Shown piece by piece: positions 1 through 6,162 of a stretch of 14,565 nucleotides of DNA. Numbering within the stretch: the first letter of the stretch is position 1; each line of letters opens with the position of its first letter. The position numbers were made by a program, and so were the translations under genes. Location: contig JAVVEZ010000086.1 in NCBI GenBank assembly GCA_032250895.1, forward strand, positions 1 to 14,565, written 5' to 3'. The DNA comes from JAVVEZ01 sp032250895. GTDB taxonomy: Bacteria; Pseudomonadota; Gammaproteobacteria; Pseudomonadales; Pseudohongiellaceae. The notes under the pieces are model-generated. The model saw nothing but the letters and a program-made list of their open reading frames with translations, was not told where the DNA came from and did no database searches.

Positions 1-53
1 ATCGTCCCCACGTTAACGTGGACTTTCTTGCGCTCAAACTTTTCCTTCGCCAT
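1..53 (-). CDS. tuf: Elongation factor Tu, N-terminal fragment (window edge)
   Basis: The minus strand starts with ATG at 53 and reads MAKEKFERKKVHVNVGTI, the conserved start of bacterial EF-Tu, the GTPase that delivers aminoacyl-tRNA to the ribosome. Only 17 full codons lie in the window; the P-loop and the rest are beyond base 1. The gene follows tRNA-Tyr, tRNA-Gly and tRNA-Thr on the same strand, the known tRNA-tufB arrangement of Gammaproteobacteria, so it is most likely cotranscribed with them from the promoter at 646-674. Bases 54-186, between tRNA-Thr and the start codon, hold only the intercistronic leader; I see no gene there. Confidence 0.93.
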   Translation of the reverse strand, partial: MAKEKFERKKVHVNVGT

Positions 54-186
54 CGAATATGCCTCCGACTATTTAATATTCAAACACTGATAATTCATGC
101 TCATGCCAGCCATACCCAAACAACCACCATCATGATTCCGCGGCATGGCCCTGCAAAACACGGGCAAGCAAAACCGCCCTACAACA

Positions 187-262
187 TGGTGCTCACATCG
201 GGAGTTGAACCCGAGACCTCATCATTACCAATGATGCGCTCTACCGCCTGAGCTATGCGAGC
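187..262 (-). tRNA. tRNA-Thr (anticodon GGT)
   Basis: On the minus strand the 7-bp acceptor stem pairs GCTCGCA with TGTGAGC, with one G-T wobble. It is followed by discriminator A and an encoded CCA (bases 187-189). The anticodon loop is TTGGTAA, giving anticodon GGT, and the T-arm contains GGTTCAACTCC. The length of 76 is normal. It is the last tRNA before tuf, as in E. coli thrT-tufB. Confidence 0.96.
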
Positions 263-288
263 GTAATCACAACACACTCGGTCAAACC

Positions 289-362
289 TGGAGCGGGTAG
301 CGGGAATCGAACCCGCATGATCAGCTTGGAAGGCTGGAGTTCTACCATTGAACTATACCCGC
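289..362 (-). tRNA. tRNA-Gly (anticodon TCC)
   Basis: The acceptor stem GCGGGTA pairs with TACCCGC, followed by discriminator T and encoded CCA (289-291). The anticodon loop CTTCCAA gives TCC, and the T-loop carries GGTTCGATTCC. The first anticodon-stem pair appears to be a C-A mismatch; the other four pairs match. The 5' end overlaps a 12-bp tandem duplication (357-380). It is the middle tRNA of the Tyr-Gly-Thr-tuf unit. Confidence 0.96.
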
Positions 363-380
363 TAAAACACCCGCTAAAAC
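357..380. repeat. 12-bp tandem duplication at the tRNA-Gly 5' boundary
   Basis: The plus strand has ACCCGCTAAAAC twice in tandem (357-368 and 369-380). On the minus strand this duplicates the tRNA-Gly leader and the first six bases of the mature tRNA (GTTTTA followed by GCGGGT), so the RNase P cleavage context is present twice. A replication-slippage origin is likely. Confidence 0.85.
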
Positions 381-510
381 CCTGCCTACTGAAGCCACTC
401 CCGCGCTCCGGGCAGCGCCTGCCGCCCAAAAAAAACCATAGAAGAGCCCGGCCCAACCCGCGTTCCGGCCTTCGCTCAGCTGATATCAGTGGCCACTTGC
501 AAATTCTGAC

Positions 511-594
511 TGGTGGAGGGGGGTGGATTCGAACCACCGAAGCTTTCGCGTCAGATTTACAGTCTGATCCCTTTGGCCGCTCGGGAACCCCTCC
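511..594 (-). tRNA. tRNA-Tyr (anticodon GTA)
   Basis: The acceptor stem GGAGGGG pairs with CCCCTCC, followed by discriminator A and encoded CCA (511-513). The anticodon arm CAGACTGTAAATCTG gives anticodon GTA. A long variable arm makes it a class II tRNA of 84 bases, as expected for Tyr. It is the first gene of the tRNA-tuf unit, about 50 bases after the predicted transcription start. Bases 363-510, between tRNA-Gly and tRNA-Tyr, contain only spacer. Confidence 0.96.
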
Positions 595-645
595 AAAAAG
601 AACATCAGACGATATTTTTCCTGGCCTCTTTTACACAGAGGCGGC

Positions 646-674
646 ATTTTAGGGGAATTACAGCTTCGGTGCAA
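646..674 (-). promoter_or_regulatory. Sigma-70 promoter of the tRNA-tuf operon
   Basis: On the minus strand TTGCAC (669-674) and TAAAAT (646-651) are separated by 17 bases. The sequence after the -10 box is GC-rich (GCCGCCTC), a discriminator type typical of stringently controlled stable-RNA promoters. The -35 box lies inside the last codons of the SPOR-domain gene and the -10 box just past its stop, so tRNA transcription can start independently of the birA-coaX genes. Confidence 0.7.
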
Positions 675-1320
675 TCGTTTCACAGAGTTTTTCTGCTTGG
701 TGGAAATCCGCTCTACCCTCGCTGAATTCGGCCCATTGCACTGTATTCAGCCCTTCCGGGGGCAAACCGGAAATATCCAGCCAGACTTCTTTGTAGGAAC
801 GGGGAACTTCTGCAATGACAGAGGCATAGCCCTGACTCGCCAGACGCTCCTGCAGGGCCAGAGCAAAAGCCCGCCTGCTGAACAGACCCAGGGAAATACC
901 CCTGATCAGGTCTCCGCTGTTGATCAGATAACTGTCTATCTTCTTGGCGCGCAACTCCTCCAGCTTGCGCAGCGCCGCCGCATCCGAGGCAAAGGGAGGC
1001 AGATGGACCCAATAATCGGGCTCTTCCATGACTTCCACAAACCGCAGACTACTCTGATAACCCAGGCTGCCAACATATGACTGCAGGCGCTCACCCTCTC
1101 CGCTGTCTTCACCAAAAGGACCTATGGTGAAGCAGGAAGCCGTCTCGATCCTGCCGGGCGGCTCCGCCTGGCTTGTGACTTCCGTCAGCAATTGCAGTGA
1201 CACAGGCGCGACTTCTGCTGCGGCCTGTACCATCACCAAAGCAGACCTGGGCGCATCCCAAAGCTGCCAGCCAACATACGACAGGTTCAGAAACAGCATC
1301 AACAAAACAAAAATACGCAT
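658..1320 (-). CDS. Membrane-anchored SPOR-domain protein
   Basis: A 220-residue protein with an N-terminal hydrophobic segment (about residues 3-21) as a single membrane anchor, a short linker, and a C-terminal SPOR-like region (about 60-185) with the repeating pattern of GPF, a YWVHLPPF strand and LGLFSRRAFA. SPOR domains bind denuded peptidoglycan at septa, which suggests a cell-envelope or division role; this is inference from the family. It lies 46 bases downstream of coaX on the same strand, as the equivalent gene does in Pseudomonas between coaX and the tRNA-tuf genes. Its ribosome binding site is weak and sits behind a hairpin (1333-1365). The start at 1320 was chosen because it directly precedes the anchor. 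Confidence 0.8.
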   Translation of the reverse strand: MRIFVLLMLFLNLSYVGWQLWDAPRSALVMVQAAAEVAPVSLQLLTEVTSQAEPPGRIETASCFTIGPFGEDSGEGERLQSYVGSLGYQSSLRFVEVMEEPDYWVHLPPFASDAAALRKLEELRAKKIDSYLINSGDLIRGISLGLFSRRAFALALQERLASQGYASVIAEVPRSYKEVWLDISGLPPEGLNTVQWAEFSEGRADFHQAEKLCETIAPKL

Positions 1321-1332
1321 GTAATTGCCAGG

Positions 1333-1365
1333 GCCAGGAAGCCCTTTCAGGGCAGTGCTCCTGGC
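1333..1365 (-). other. Hairpin between coaX and the SPOR gene
   Basis: GCCAGGA (1333-1339) pairs with TCCTGGC (1359-1365), and an inner GCCCT (1341-1345) pairs with AGGGC (1349-1353). There is no T-run, so it is not a classical terminator. It fills most of the coaX-SPOR gap and could set mRNA stability or translation of the SPOR gene. Confidence 0.55.
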
Positions 1366-1366
1366 T

Positions 1367-2128
1367 TCATTTCAACGAAATGGAGAGACCATCCATTACC
1401 AGGTCCGGCATCTGCTCGTGCCCCCATTGCAACTGACGGGAGAGAATATCACTATCGCCGCCGGTCAGAAACCATCTAGGCCGGGAACCGATCTGCTGTT
1501 GCTGCTGATGCACTGTCTGTGCGAGACCCGCCACCATGCACAGAATGCCGTTGTTCACAGCCGCTTCCGTACTGCTGCCCAATGCCGTTGATTGCCACTG
1601 CCGGGTATGGACAAACTGCAGAGCCATGGATTTCCTGCCCAGAGCCTCCCGCATCATATTAAGCCCCGGAACGATATAGCCTCCCCGGTGATTGCCACTG
1701 TCATCGATCATATCCAATGTAATGGCACTGCCGCAGTCCAACACGCAACAAGCCCCCCCTGCCTGGCCATATGCCGCCAGCATGGCAAGCCAACGGTCTA
1801 TGCCCATGGTCTCGACCTTTGCATAGGAATTGCGGACGCCGCCACAGCTTTCCTCCACTACAGCAAACTCCGGCTTCAGGCCCCATTTCTCGGTCATCAA
1901 GGTAAAAAAAGCCGTCTGGAAACTTTCACCTCTGACATTGGCAACCCTGGTCCTGGAAATATCTCTCAGAGGCAGCTTGTCAAACTGCATGCCCAGCTCA
2001 ATAAAGACCGATGGCGTTTTTTTCCAGGCAAATACAGACCCTTCCGCTTCCTTGTGCCGACTGCCATTGTGCTCTTTGACCAGCCGCCATTTGATTCGGG
2101 TATTGCCTGCATCCACTTCAAGAATCAT
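1367..2128 (-). CDS. coaX: Type III pantothenate kinase
   Basis: Catalyses ATP-dependent phosphorylation of pantothenate, the first step of coenzyme A synthesis, in the cytoplasm. The 253-residue length fits the family. The N-terminal phosphate-binding motif is EVDAGNTRIKW (Asp6), residues 109-113 are GIDRW with Asp111, and 131-138 are DCGSAITLD-like, the second acidic nucleotide-binding motif (family consensus DxGTAxTxD, here with Ser for Thr). The start ATG overlaps the end of birA by 11 bases, so translation is probably coupled. A short Gln run occurs near the C-terminal third. CoaX enzymes are typically insensitive to CoA feedback; that is family knowledge, not seen here. Confidence 0.95.
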   Translation of the reverse strand: MILEVDAGNTRIKWRLVKEHNGSRHKEAEGSVFAWKKTPSVFIELGMQFDKLPLRDISRTRVANVRGESFQTAFFTLMTEKWGLKPEFAVVEESCGGVRNSYAKVETMGIDRWLAMLAAYGQAGGACCVLDCGSAITLDMIDDSGNHRGGYIVPGLNMMREALGRKSMALQFVHTRQWQSTALGSSTEAAVNNGILCMVAGLAQTVHQQQQQIGSRPRWFLTGGDSDILSRQLQWGHEQMPDLVMDGLSISLK

Positions 2129-3125
2129 GCCCCACCTTCATTCTGATACTCACCTCACCGCCATTAAAGATCTGGCTACCTCCTTCGGTTTCGACCTGAA
2201 AGGCCCCCTTGTCTGTTACCCCTCTGGCCAGACCTCGGGTGATGCCGGCAGCATTGCTGATTTCAACGGGCTGATCCTGGTAGGCGTGCAAGCTCTGCCA
2301 CTCATCACGAAAGGCCCTGAAGCCCTGCTCTTCAAATTGCCCGAGAACCTGAATCAAGTGATCAATGATCCTCCCCCCGACCCGGTTCCGCAAGTTCGCG
2401 ACCGGCATGCAGGAGGCCAAATCAGCCCAGGGCTGATCAACAGCCTGCATCCGGGTGCCTGAAAAGGAATGGTCGATATTGAGACCGATGCCGAAAACAA
2501 CCTGACAGCGACCACTGACGTCCCCGCTCATTTCCAGCAGGATACCGGCAATCTTGGCCTGTCTCAGCAGCACATCATTGGGCCATTTCACGGCCAGTTC
2601 CGAAACCCCGCACTCGCGCAAGGCCCGCACCAGCGCAATACCGGTGACCAGGCTCAAGCCCTCCAAACCGGCTGCACCGGAGTCAAAGGCTCTGATCATC
2701 GACAAGTAGAGATTATGCCCGAAAGGACTTATCCACTGCCGGCCGCGTCGGCCTCTGCCCGCCGTCTGCTGTTCAGCAACACAAACGTAGACTTCACCGG
2801 CATCCAGATCAGCCTCTCCGGCCTGAATCCTTTTCATGCAATGCGTATTTGTCGAGTCTACCGATATCAGCAGCTCCAACCCCGCCAGGCATTTACGGCT
2901 GGACTCACTGAGCTGTCCCAGAAGCAGTTCCCGATCCAGCAACTCCAGTGACGTTTGCAGGCAATAGCCACGTCCCCGGCGCGAGTGAACCTCCAAACCA
3001 GCATTCCGGATGGCCCTGACCCCTTTCCAGATTGCGGCCCGGCTCACGCCCAGGCGCTGCCCAAGAATATCGCCCGAGTGGAAATCACCGTCGGCGAGCA
3101 GTCTGAGTAAATTCAGAGAATTCAT
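2118..3125 (-). CDS. birA: Bifunctional biotin-protein ligase / biotin operon repressor
   Basis: Activates biotin to biotinyl-AMP and attaches it to the biotin carboxyl carrier protein; the holo-repressor form binds the bio operator. The 335-residue protein has an N-terminal winged helix (about residues 5-57, including VSRAAIWKGVRAIRNAGL), so it is the DNA-binding class. The catalytic core follows: STNTH (91-95), the GRGRRGR biotinyl-AMP loop (123-129), KWPNDVL (180-186) and KIAGILLE (191-198). A small C-terminal SH3-like domain ends the protein. An AGGA ribosome site lies 8 bases before ATG at 3125. It is the first gene of the birA-coaX-SPOR group. Confidence 0.96.
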   Translation of the reverse strand: MNSLNLLRLLADGDFHSGDILGQRLGVSRAAIWKGVRAIRNAGLEVHSRRGRGYCLQTSLELLDRELLLGQLSESSRKCLAGLELLISVDSTNTHCMKRIQAGEADLDAGEVYVCVAEQQTAGRGRRGRQWISPFGHNLYLSMIRAFDSGAAGLEGLSLVTGIALVRALRECGVSELAVKWPNDVLLRQAKIAGILLEMSGDVSGRCQVVFGIGLNIDHSFSGTRMQAVDQPWADLASCMPVANLRNRVGGRIIDHLIQVLGQFEEQGFRAFRDEWQSLHAYQDQPVEISNAAGITRGLARGVTDKGAFQVETEGGSQIFNGGEVSIRMKVGHDS

Positions 3126-3181
3126 GACGGAAATCCTAACAGAAACAACAAGCGGGCGTACCTCATCAGGATTCAGGCAGT

Positions 3182-3207
3182 GCCTGGGCCTGCCTTCAGA
3201 CCCAGGC
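3182..3207 (-). other. Hairpin just after the first ammonium transporter gene
   Basis: GCCTGGG (3182-3188) pairs with CCCAGGC (3201-3207), ending three bases from the stop codon of the minus-strand transporter gene. No T-run follows on the minus strand, so it is at best a weak or Rho-assisted terminator or a 3'-end stabiliser separating it from birA. Confidence 0.45.
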
Positions 3208-3209
3208 GA

Positions 3210-4505
3210 TCAAAGATCGTAACCCCGCTCATCGTGCAGCACAATATCCAGACCCGTGGCTTCCTGCTCCTCACTCACCCGGAGACCGGTAACCTGATTG
3301 ACAAGCTTGAGAATGACAAACGTCAGGCTTGCAGTATAAATAATGGTAACCACGATACCCGTAAGCTGCACCAGCAATTGACTACCCATCGTGACACCCT
3401 CCGCATAGCCCTGGCCACTGAGTATTCCCAGCCCGGATGAAGCAAAGATGCCGGCAAGAAAAGTCCCCATGATACCGCCGACGCCATGGACAGGGAAAAC
3501 ATCGAGAGAGTCGTCAATCTTCAGGCTCTGCTTGAGGAACTGGGTTGCAAAGAAGCAGACGGTTCCCGCCGACAACCCGATCACCAGCGCACCACCGGGA
3601 CCAACGTAGCCGGAAGCCGGAGTAATGGTGCCCAGCCCGGCCACCATGCCGGTCACAATACCCAGCACCGATGGCTTGCCAAATTTTATTTTCTCCATCG
3701 CCATCCAGGCCACCGAACCGGCAGCAGCCGAAATATGTGTGACCAGCATCGCCATGCCGGCATCGCCGTTGGCGGCCAGTGCGCTGCCACCGTTAAAGCC
3801 AAACCAGCCGACCCAGAGCATGCCTGCACCACCCACGGTCATGGTCAGATTATGAGGCGGCATTGCCGTTTTCTGGAACCCGCTGCGCGGCCCCACCACC
3901 AGGGCACAGACCAGCGCAGCGACACCTGCGGTGATATGCACGACCGTGCCACCGGCAAAATCCAGCAATCCACGCGCCTGCAGCCAGCCACCGCCCCACA
4001 CCCAATGAGTCACCGGGATATATACTGCCAGCAACCAGATGGAACTGAACAGCATGACGGCGCCAAATTTCACCCGTTCCGCGAAGCCCCCAAAAATAAG
4101 TGCCGGGGTGATGATGGCAAAGGTCATCTGGAACAGAACAAAAACAGATTCCGGGATACTGCCGGAAACCGAGTTTTCCCTGACATTGCTCAGAAAAACA
4201 TTGTCCCAGCCACCAATGAAGCCGTTGCCCTCCGAAAAAGCCAGGCTGTAACCGGCAACAAGCCAGATCAGCGAAGCAACACAGGTGATCGCAAAGCACT
4301 GCATCAATACCGAGAGCACATTCCTGCTTCTCACCAGGCCCGCATAAAAAAGAGACAAGCCCGGAATTGTCATAAACAGCACCAGCGCCGTGGCGGTCAG
4401 AATCCAGGCGGTATCAGCACCGTCAATCTCCTGCGCCCAAACCAGTGTCGGCACACACAGCAAACCACCAGAGAATATTATCCTGTTGAATAATTTATTC
4501 CGCAC
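3210..4505 (-). CDS. amtB: Ammonium transporter, AmtB family (copy 1)
   Basis: Inner-membrane trimeric channel that moves ammonium inward. The 431-residue protein has an N-terminal signal sequence ending near VWAQE, then about eleven membrane helices. Family marks are TIPGLSLFYAGLVR (about 46-59), the twin pore histidines His190 (GGTVVHI) and His340 (VFPVHG), the ITPASGYVGP loop, and the C-terminal tail LRVSEEQEATGLD, the region that interacts with GlnK in the family. The start is taken as GTG at 4505, because a GGGGAG ribosome site lies about 5 bases upstream. It is divergent from the outer-membrane protein-glnK-amtB operon and is clearly paralogous to the transporter at 6163. No PII gene is adjacent on its own strand. 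Confidence 0.95.
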   Translation of the reverse strand: MRNKLFNRIIFSGGLLCVPTLVWAQEIDGADTAWILTATALVLFMTIPGLSLFYAGLVRSRNVLSVLMQCFAITCVASLIWLVAGYSLAFSEGNGFIGGWDNVFLSNVRENSVSGSIPESVFVLFQMTFAIITPALIFGGFAERVKFGAVMLFSSIWLLAVYIPVTHWVWGGGWLQARGLLDFAGGTVVHITAGVAALVCALVVGPRSGFQKTAMPPHNLTMTVGGAGMLWVGWFGFNGGSALAANGDAGMAMLVTHISAAAGSVAWMAMEKIKFGKPSVLGIVTGMVAGLGTITPASGYVGPGGALVIGLSAGTVCFFATQFLKQSLKIDDSLDVFPVHGVGGIMGTFLAGIFASSGLGILSGQGYAEGVTMGSQLLVQLTGIVVTIIYTASLTFVILKLVNQVTGLRVSEEQEATGLDIVLHDERGYDL

Positions 4506-4719
4506 CTTAGCTCCCCCTTAACATATTCAATGACAGGAGAACCCTGCCCGATCAAGCCTTTCCTCTGACAAGCCGTGGGCTCATGATGCCCTTGTCGACA
4601 TTTTTCGTTGTGCATGCGGCCCTGCCGGTCGATTTCCTGTTGCCATCTCAGTGGCGCGGGCGAGCATAAATGATGCACGCATGCGAAAACAAGAATAAAT
4701 TCATATTCTGCCTCCTGCC
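4506..4719 (-). other. Leader and promoter-side spacer of transporter copy 1
   Basis: No gene is supported here. GACAAG (4567-4572) can pair with the CTTGTC ending at 4596 around an inner GGGC (4577-4580)/GCCC (4588-4591), a probable hairpin in the 5' leader. I found no convincing promoter for the transporter. A near sigma-54 match at 4733-4749 on this strand has the wrong spacing. Confidence 0.4.
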
Positions 4720-4736
4720 TGAAACAATCCGGTGCA
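4720..4736 (+). promoter_or_regulatory. Candidate NtrC enhancer site, distal (weak)
   Basis: TGAAAC, five bases, GGTGCA. The right half matches the NtrC consensus TGCACC-N5-GGTGCA perfectly and the left half in four of six positions. Its centre is at about -138 from the sigma-54 start and 31 bases (three helical turns) from the proximal site. Confidence 0.5.
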
Positions 4737-4751
4737 AATCGGAGCCAAAAA

Positions 4752-4766
4752 GCACTGTTTTGGTGC
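4752..4766 (+). promoter_or_regulatory. Candidate NtrC enhancer site, proximal (strong)
   Basis: GCAC, seven bases, GTGC (GCACTGTTTTGGTGC), the core symmetry and spacing of the NtrC consensus. Its centre lies at about -107 from the predicted sigma-54 start. Together with the distal site this mirrors the paired enhancer of E. coli glnAp2 (near -140 and -108). Confidence 0.65.
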
Positions 4767-4839
4767 GGCCTCTTTTCGCCACTTCCTATCAATCTCCAGG
4801 AAAATACACAACCAACTGATTTAAAACAACAAATTATTT

Positions 4840-4855
4840 TGGCATAGCGATTGCT
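4840..4855 (+). promoter_or_regulatory. Sigma-54 promoter of the outer-membrane protein-glnK-amtB operon
   Basis: TGGCATAGCGATTGCT matches the sigma-54 consensus TGGCACGrNNNTTGCW at the -24 GG and -12 GC elements with the exact spacing required. Transcription is predicted to start near 4866, giving a leader of about 75 bases before ATG at 4941. A TATCAA half of an IHF-like site lies at 4787-4792 between enhancer and promoter (tentative). Confidence 0.75.
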
Positions 4856-4940
4856 AAGTATCAGTGTCGCGAGCTTTTGCGAATGTGCAATGAACGTAGT
4901 CTGCAAGACTTCGAGAATTCTTAACCAGGAGAAACCAGCA

Positions 4941-5705
4941 ATGAACAAATCCATGTCATTAAATTTGAAATCCTTGGCGCCACTCACACTGGCCATCGCC
5001 GGACTGGCAGTTGCCGCCCCATCCCAGGCCGATGAGTTCACTGCCAATGCCAGCATCACCAACAATTATATCTGGCGCGGACTGACCCAGTCCCTTAATG
5101 AAGCCGCCATCCAGGGGGGGCTCGACTATTCTCACGACAGCGGCCTGTATGTCGGCACCTGGGTTTCCAATGTCGAATACGAGGCCGAGGATGCCTTTTC
5201 CTATGAAAACGATCTCTATGCCGGCTTCGCCAGTGAAATCAATGGCTTTTCCTACGATATCGGCTACCTCTACTACAACTATGACAACAATGCCGACTTC
5301 GACTTCGGCGAAATCTATACCAATATTGGTTATGGCAATCTGGGCCTGTCCTTCTATCTGCTTGCCAACACCGAGGCCAATGCAGGGGCTGGCCAGGACT
5401 TCGGTTTTGGTGAAGCCTTTTACGCCTCGGCCGACTATACCTTTGCGCTGCCCAGCGAGACCGAACTCGGTCTGCATGTCGGCTACCACGACGGCGACTT
5501 CGTTGATGCCTTCAACGGCGTCACCAAGGGTTATGTGGATTACAACGTCAGTATCGCCAAAAGCGGCTTTGCCTTCATGGTCACTGGCACCAACCTCGAC
5601 AGCGATGATGACGATGACGGCATCGAAGACTTTGCCAGCATGTCCGCCCGTGACAATGACAAAGTCAAGTTCGTCCTTTCCTATTCACTGGATTTTGACC
5701 TGTAG
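4941..5705 (+). CDS. TorF family putative outer-membrane porin
   Basis: A 254-residue secreted protein. The signal peptide (about residues 1-30, cleavage after PSQA) is followed by alternating aromatic strands typical of a small beta-barrel. The start FTANASITNNYIWRGLTQS is the hallmark of the TorF/gcw family of putative porins, and the protein ends in a strand-like LSYSLDFDL with terminal hydrophobic residue. An Asp-rich loop (DSDDDDDGIED) near the C-terminus may bind cations. Start: ATG 4941 has an AGGAGA ribosome site. A longer open frame reaching back to 4851 would overlap the sigma-54 -12 element and is rejected. Sharing a promoter with glnK and amtB suggests that it lets nitrogen compounds across the outer membrane, but this is inference. 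Confidence 0.88.
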   Translation: MNKSMSLNLKSLAPLTLAIAGLAVAAPSQADEFTANASITNNYIWRGLTQSLNEAAIQGGLDYSHDSGLYVGTWVSNVEYEAEDAFSYENDLYAGFASEINGFSYDIGYLYYNYDNNADFDFGEIYTNIGYGNLGLSFYLLANTEANAGAGQDFGFGEAFYASADYTFALPSETELGLHVGYHDGDFVDAFNGVTKGYVDYNVSIAKSGFAFMVTGTNLDSDDDDDGIEDFASMSARDNDKVKFVLSYSLDFDL

Positions 5706-5732
5706 GGACATGCGCTTGAGGACCGGAAACAC

Positions 5733-5755
5733 GTCGGGGCCAGGCAGGCCCTGAC
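5733..5755 (+). other. Intercistronic hairpin between the porin gene and glnK
   Basis: GTCGGGGCC (5733-5741) pairs with GGCCCTGAC (5747-5755), a 9-bp stem with one G-T wobble and a 5-base loop. No T-run follows. It likely stabilises the upstream porin message or partly attenuates transcription, giving more porin than PII and channel. Confidence 0.6.
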
Positions 5756-5784
5756 CTGTCAATACCAACACGAGGAGATACAGA

Positions 5785-6123
5785 ATGAAAATGATCAATG
5801 CGATTATCAAGCCCTTCAAGCTTGATGACGTCAGAGAGGCCCTCTCTGAAATCGGCGTCCAGGGAATTACCGTGACAGAAGTCAAAGGCTTTGGCAGACA
5901 AAAAGGGCACACCGAGCTGTATCGTGGCGCCGAATATGTCGTTGATTTTCTGCCCAAACTCAAAATTGAAGTCGTGGTCAAGGACAGTGCGCTGGAACAA
6001 ACCATCGAGACCATTACCTCGGCAGCCAATACCGGCAAGATAGGTGACGGCAAAATTTTTGTGTTCAATGTTGAGCAGGCTATTCGTATCCGTACTGGCG
6101 AAACCGGTGACGACGCGATTTAA
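5785..6123 (+). CDS. glnK: Nitrogen regulatory protein PII
   Basis: Trimeric signalling protein that binds ATP/ADP and 2-oxoglutarate, is uridylylated by GlnD, and plugs the AmtB channel when nitrogen is plentiful. The length of 112 residues is exact for the family. The T-loop carries the uridylylation tyrosine Tyr51 in the ELYRGAEYVVDFLPK segment, and residues 82-95 (including TGKIGDGKIFV) form the B-loop signature. The start has a GAGGAG ribosome site 8 bases upstream. Its position between a porin gene and amtB, 39 bases before amtB, supports GlnK rather than GlnB. Confidence 0.96.
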   Translation: MKMINAIIKPFKLDDVREALSEIGVQGITVTEVKGFGRQKGHTELYRGAEYVVDFLPKLKIEVVVKDSALEQTIETITSAANTGKIGDGKIFVFNVEQAIRIRTGETGDDAI

Positions 6124-6162
6124 ATCACTATACAGTTAGGCGAAGCTTTCAGGAGGCTTGGT

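Noticed and set aside
3486..4493. 335-codon plus-strand frame opposite ammonium transporter copy 1
   Set aside because: His/Gln/Arg-rich translation typical of an antisense shadow; the transporter on minus is unmistakable.
4733..4749. Sigma-54-like element on the minus strand (TTGGCTCCGATTTGCA) facing ammonium transporter copy 1
   Set aside because: The GG to GC distance is one base shorter than the strict sigma-54 spacing, and it overlaps sequence better explained as between NtrC sites.
4851..4940. Upstream extension of the porin reading frame
   Set aside because: It would begin inside the sigma-54 -12 element, before the predicted transcript start, and lacks a ribosome site; ATG 4941 has one and gives a proper signal peptide.
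4478..5065. Minus-strand frame across the divergent nitrogen promoter
   Set aside because: It overlaps the regulatory region and the start of two real genes, with no recognisable domain.
4959..5489. Long minus-strand open frame opposite the porin gene
   Set aside because: Low-complexity Val/Gly/Ile translation caused by codon bias of the real gene on plus.
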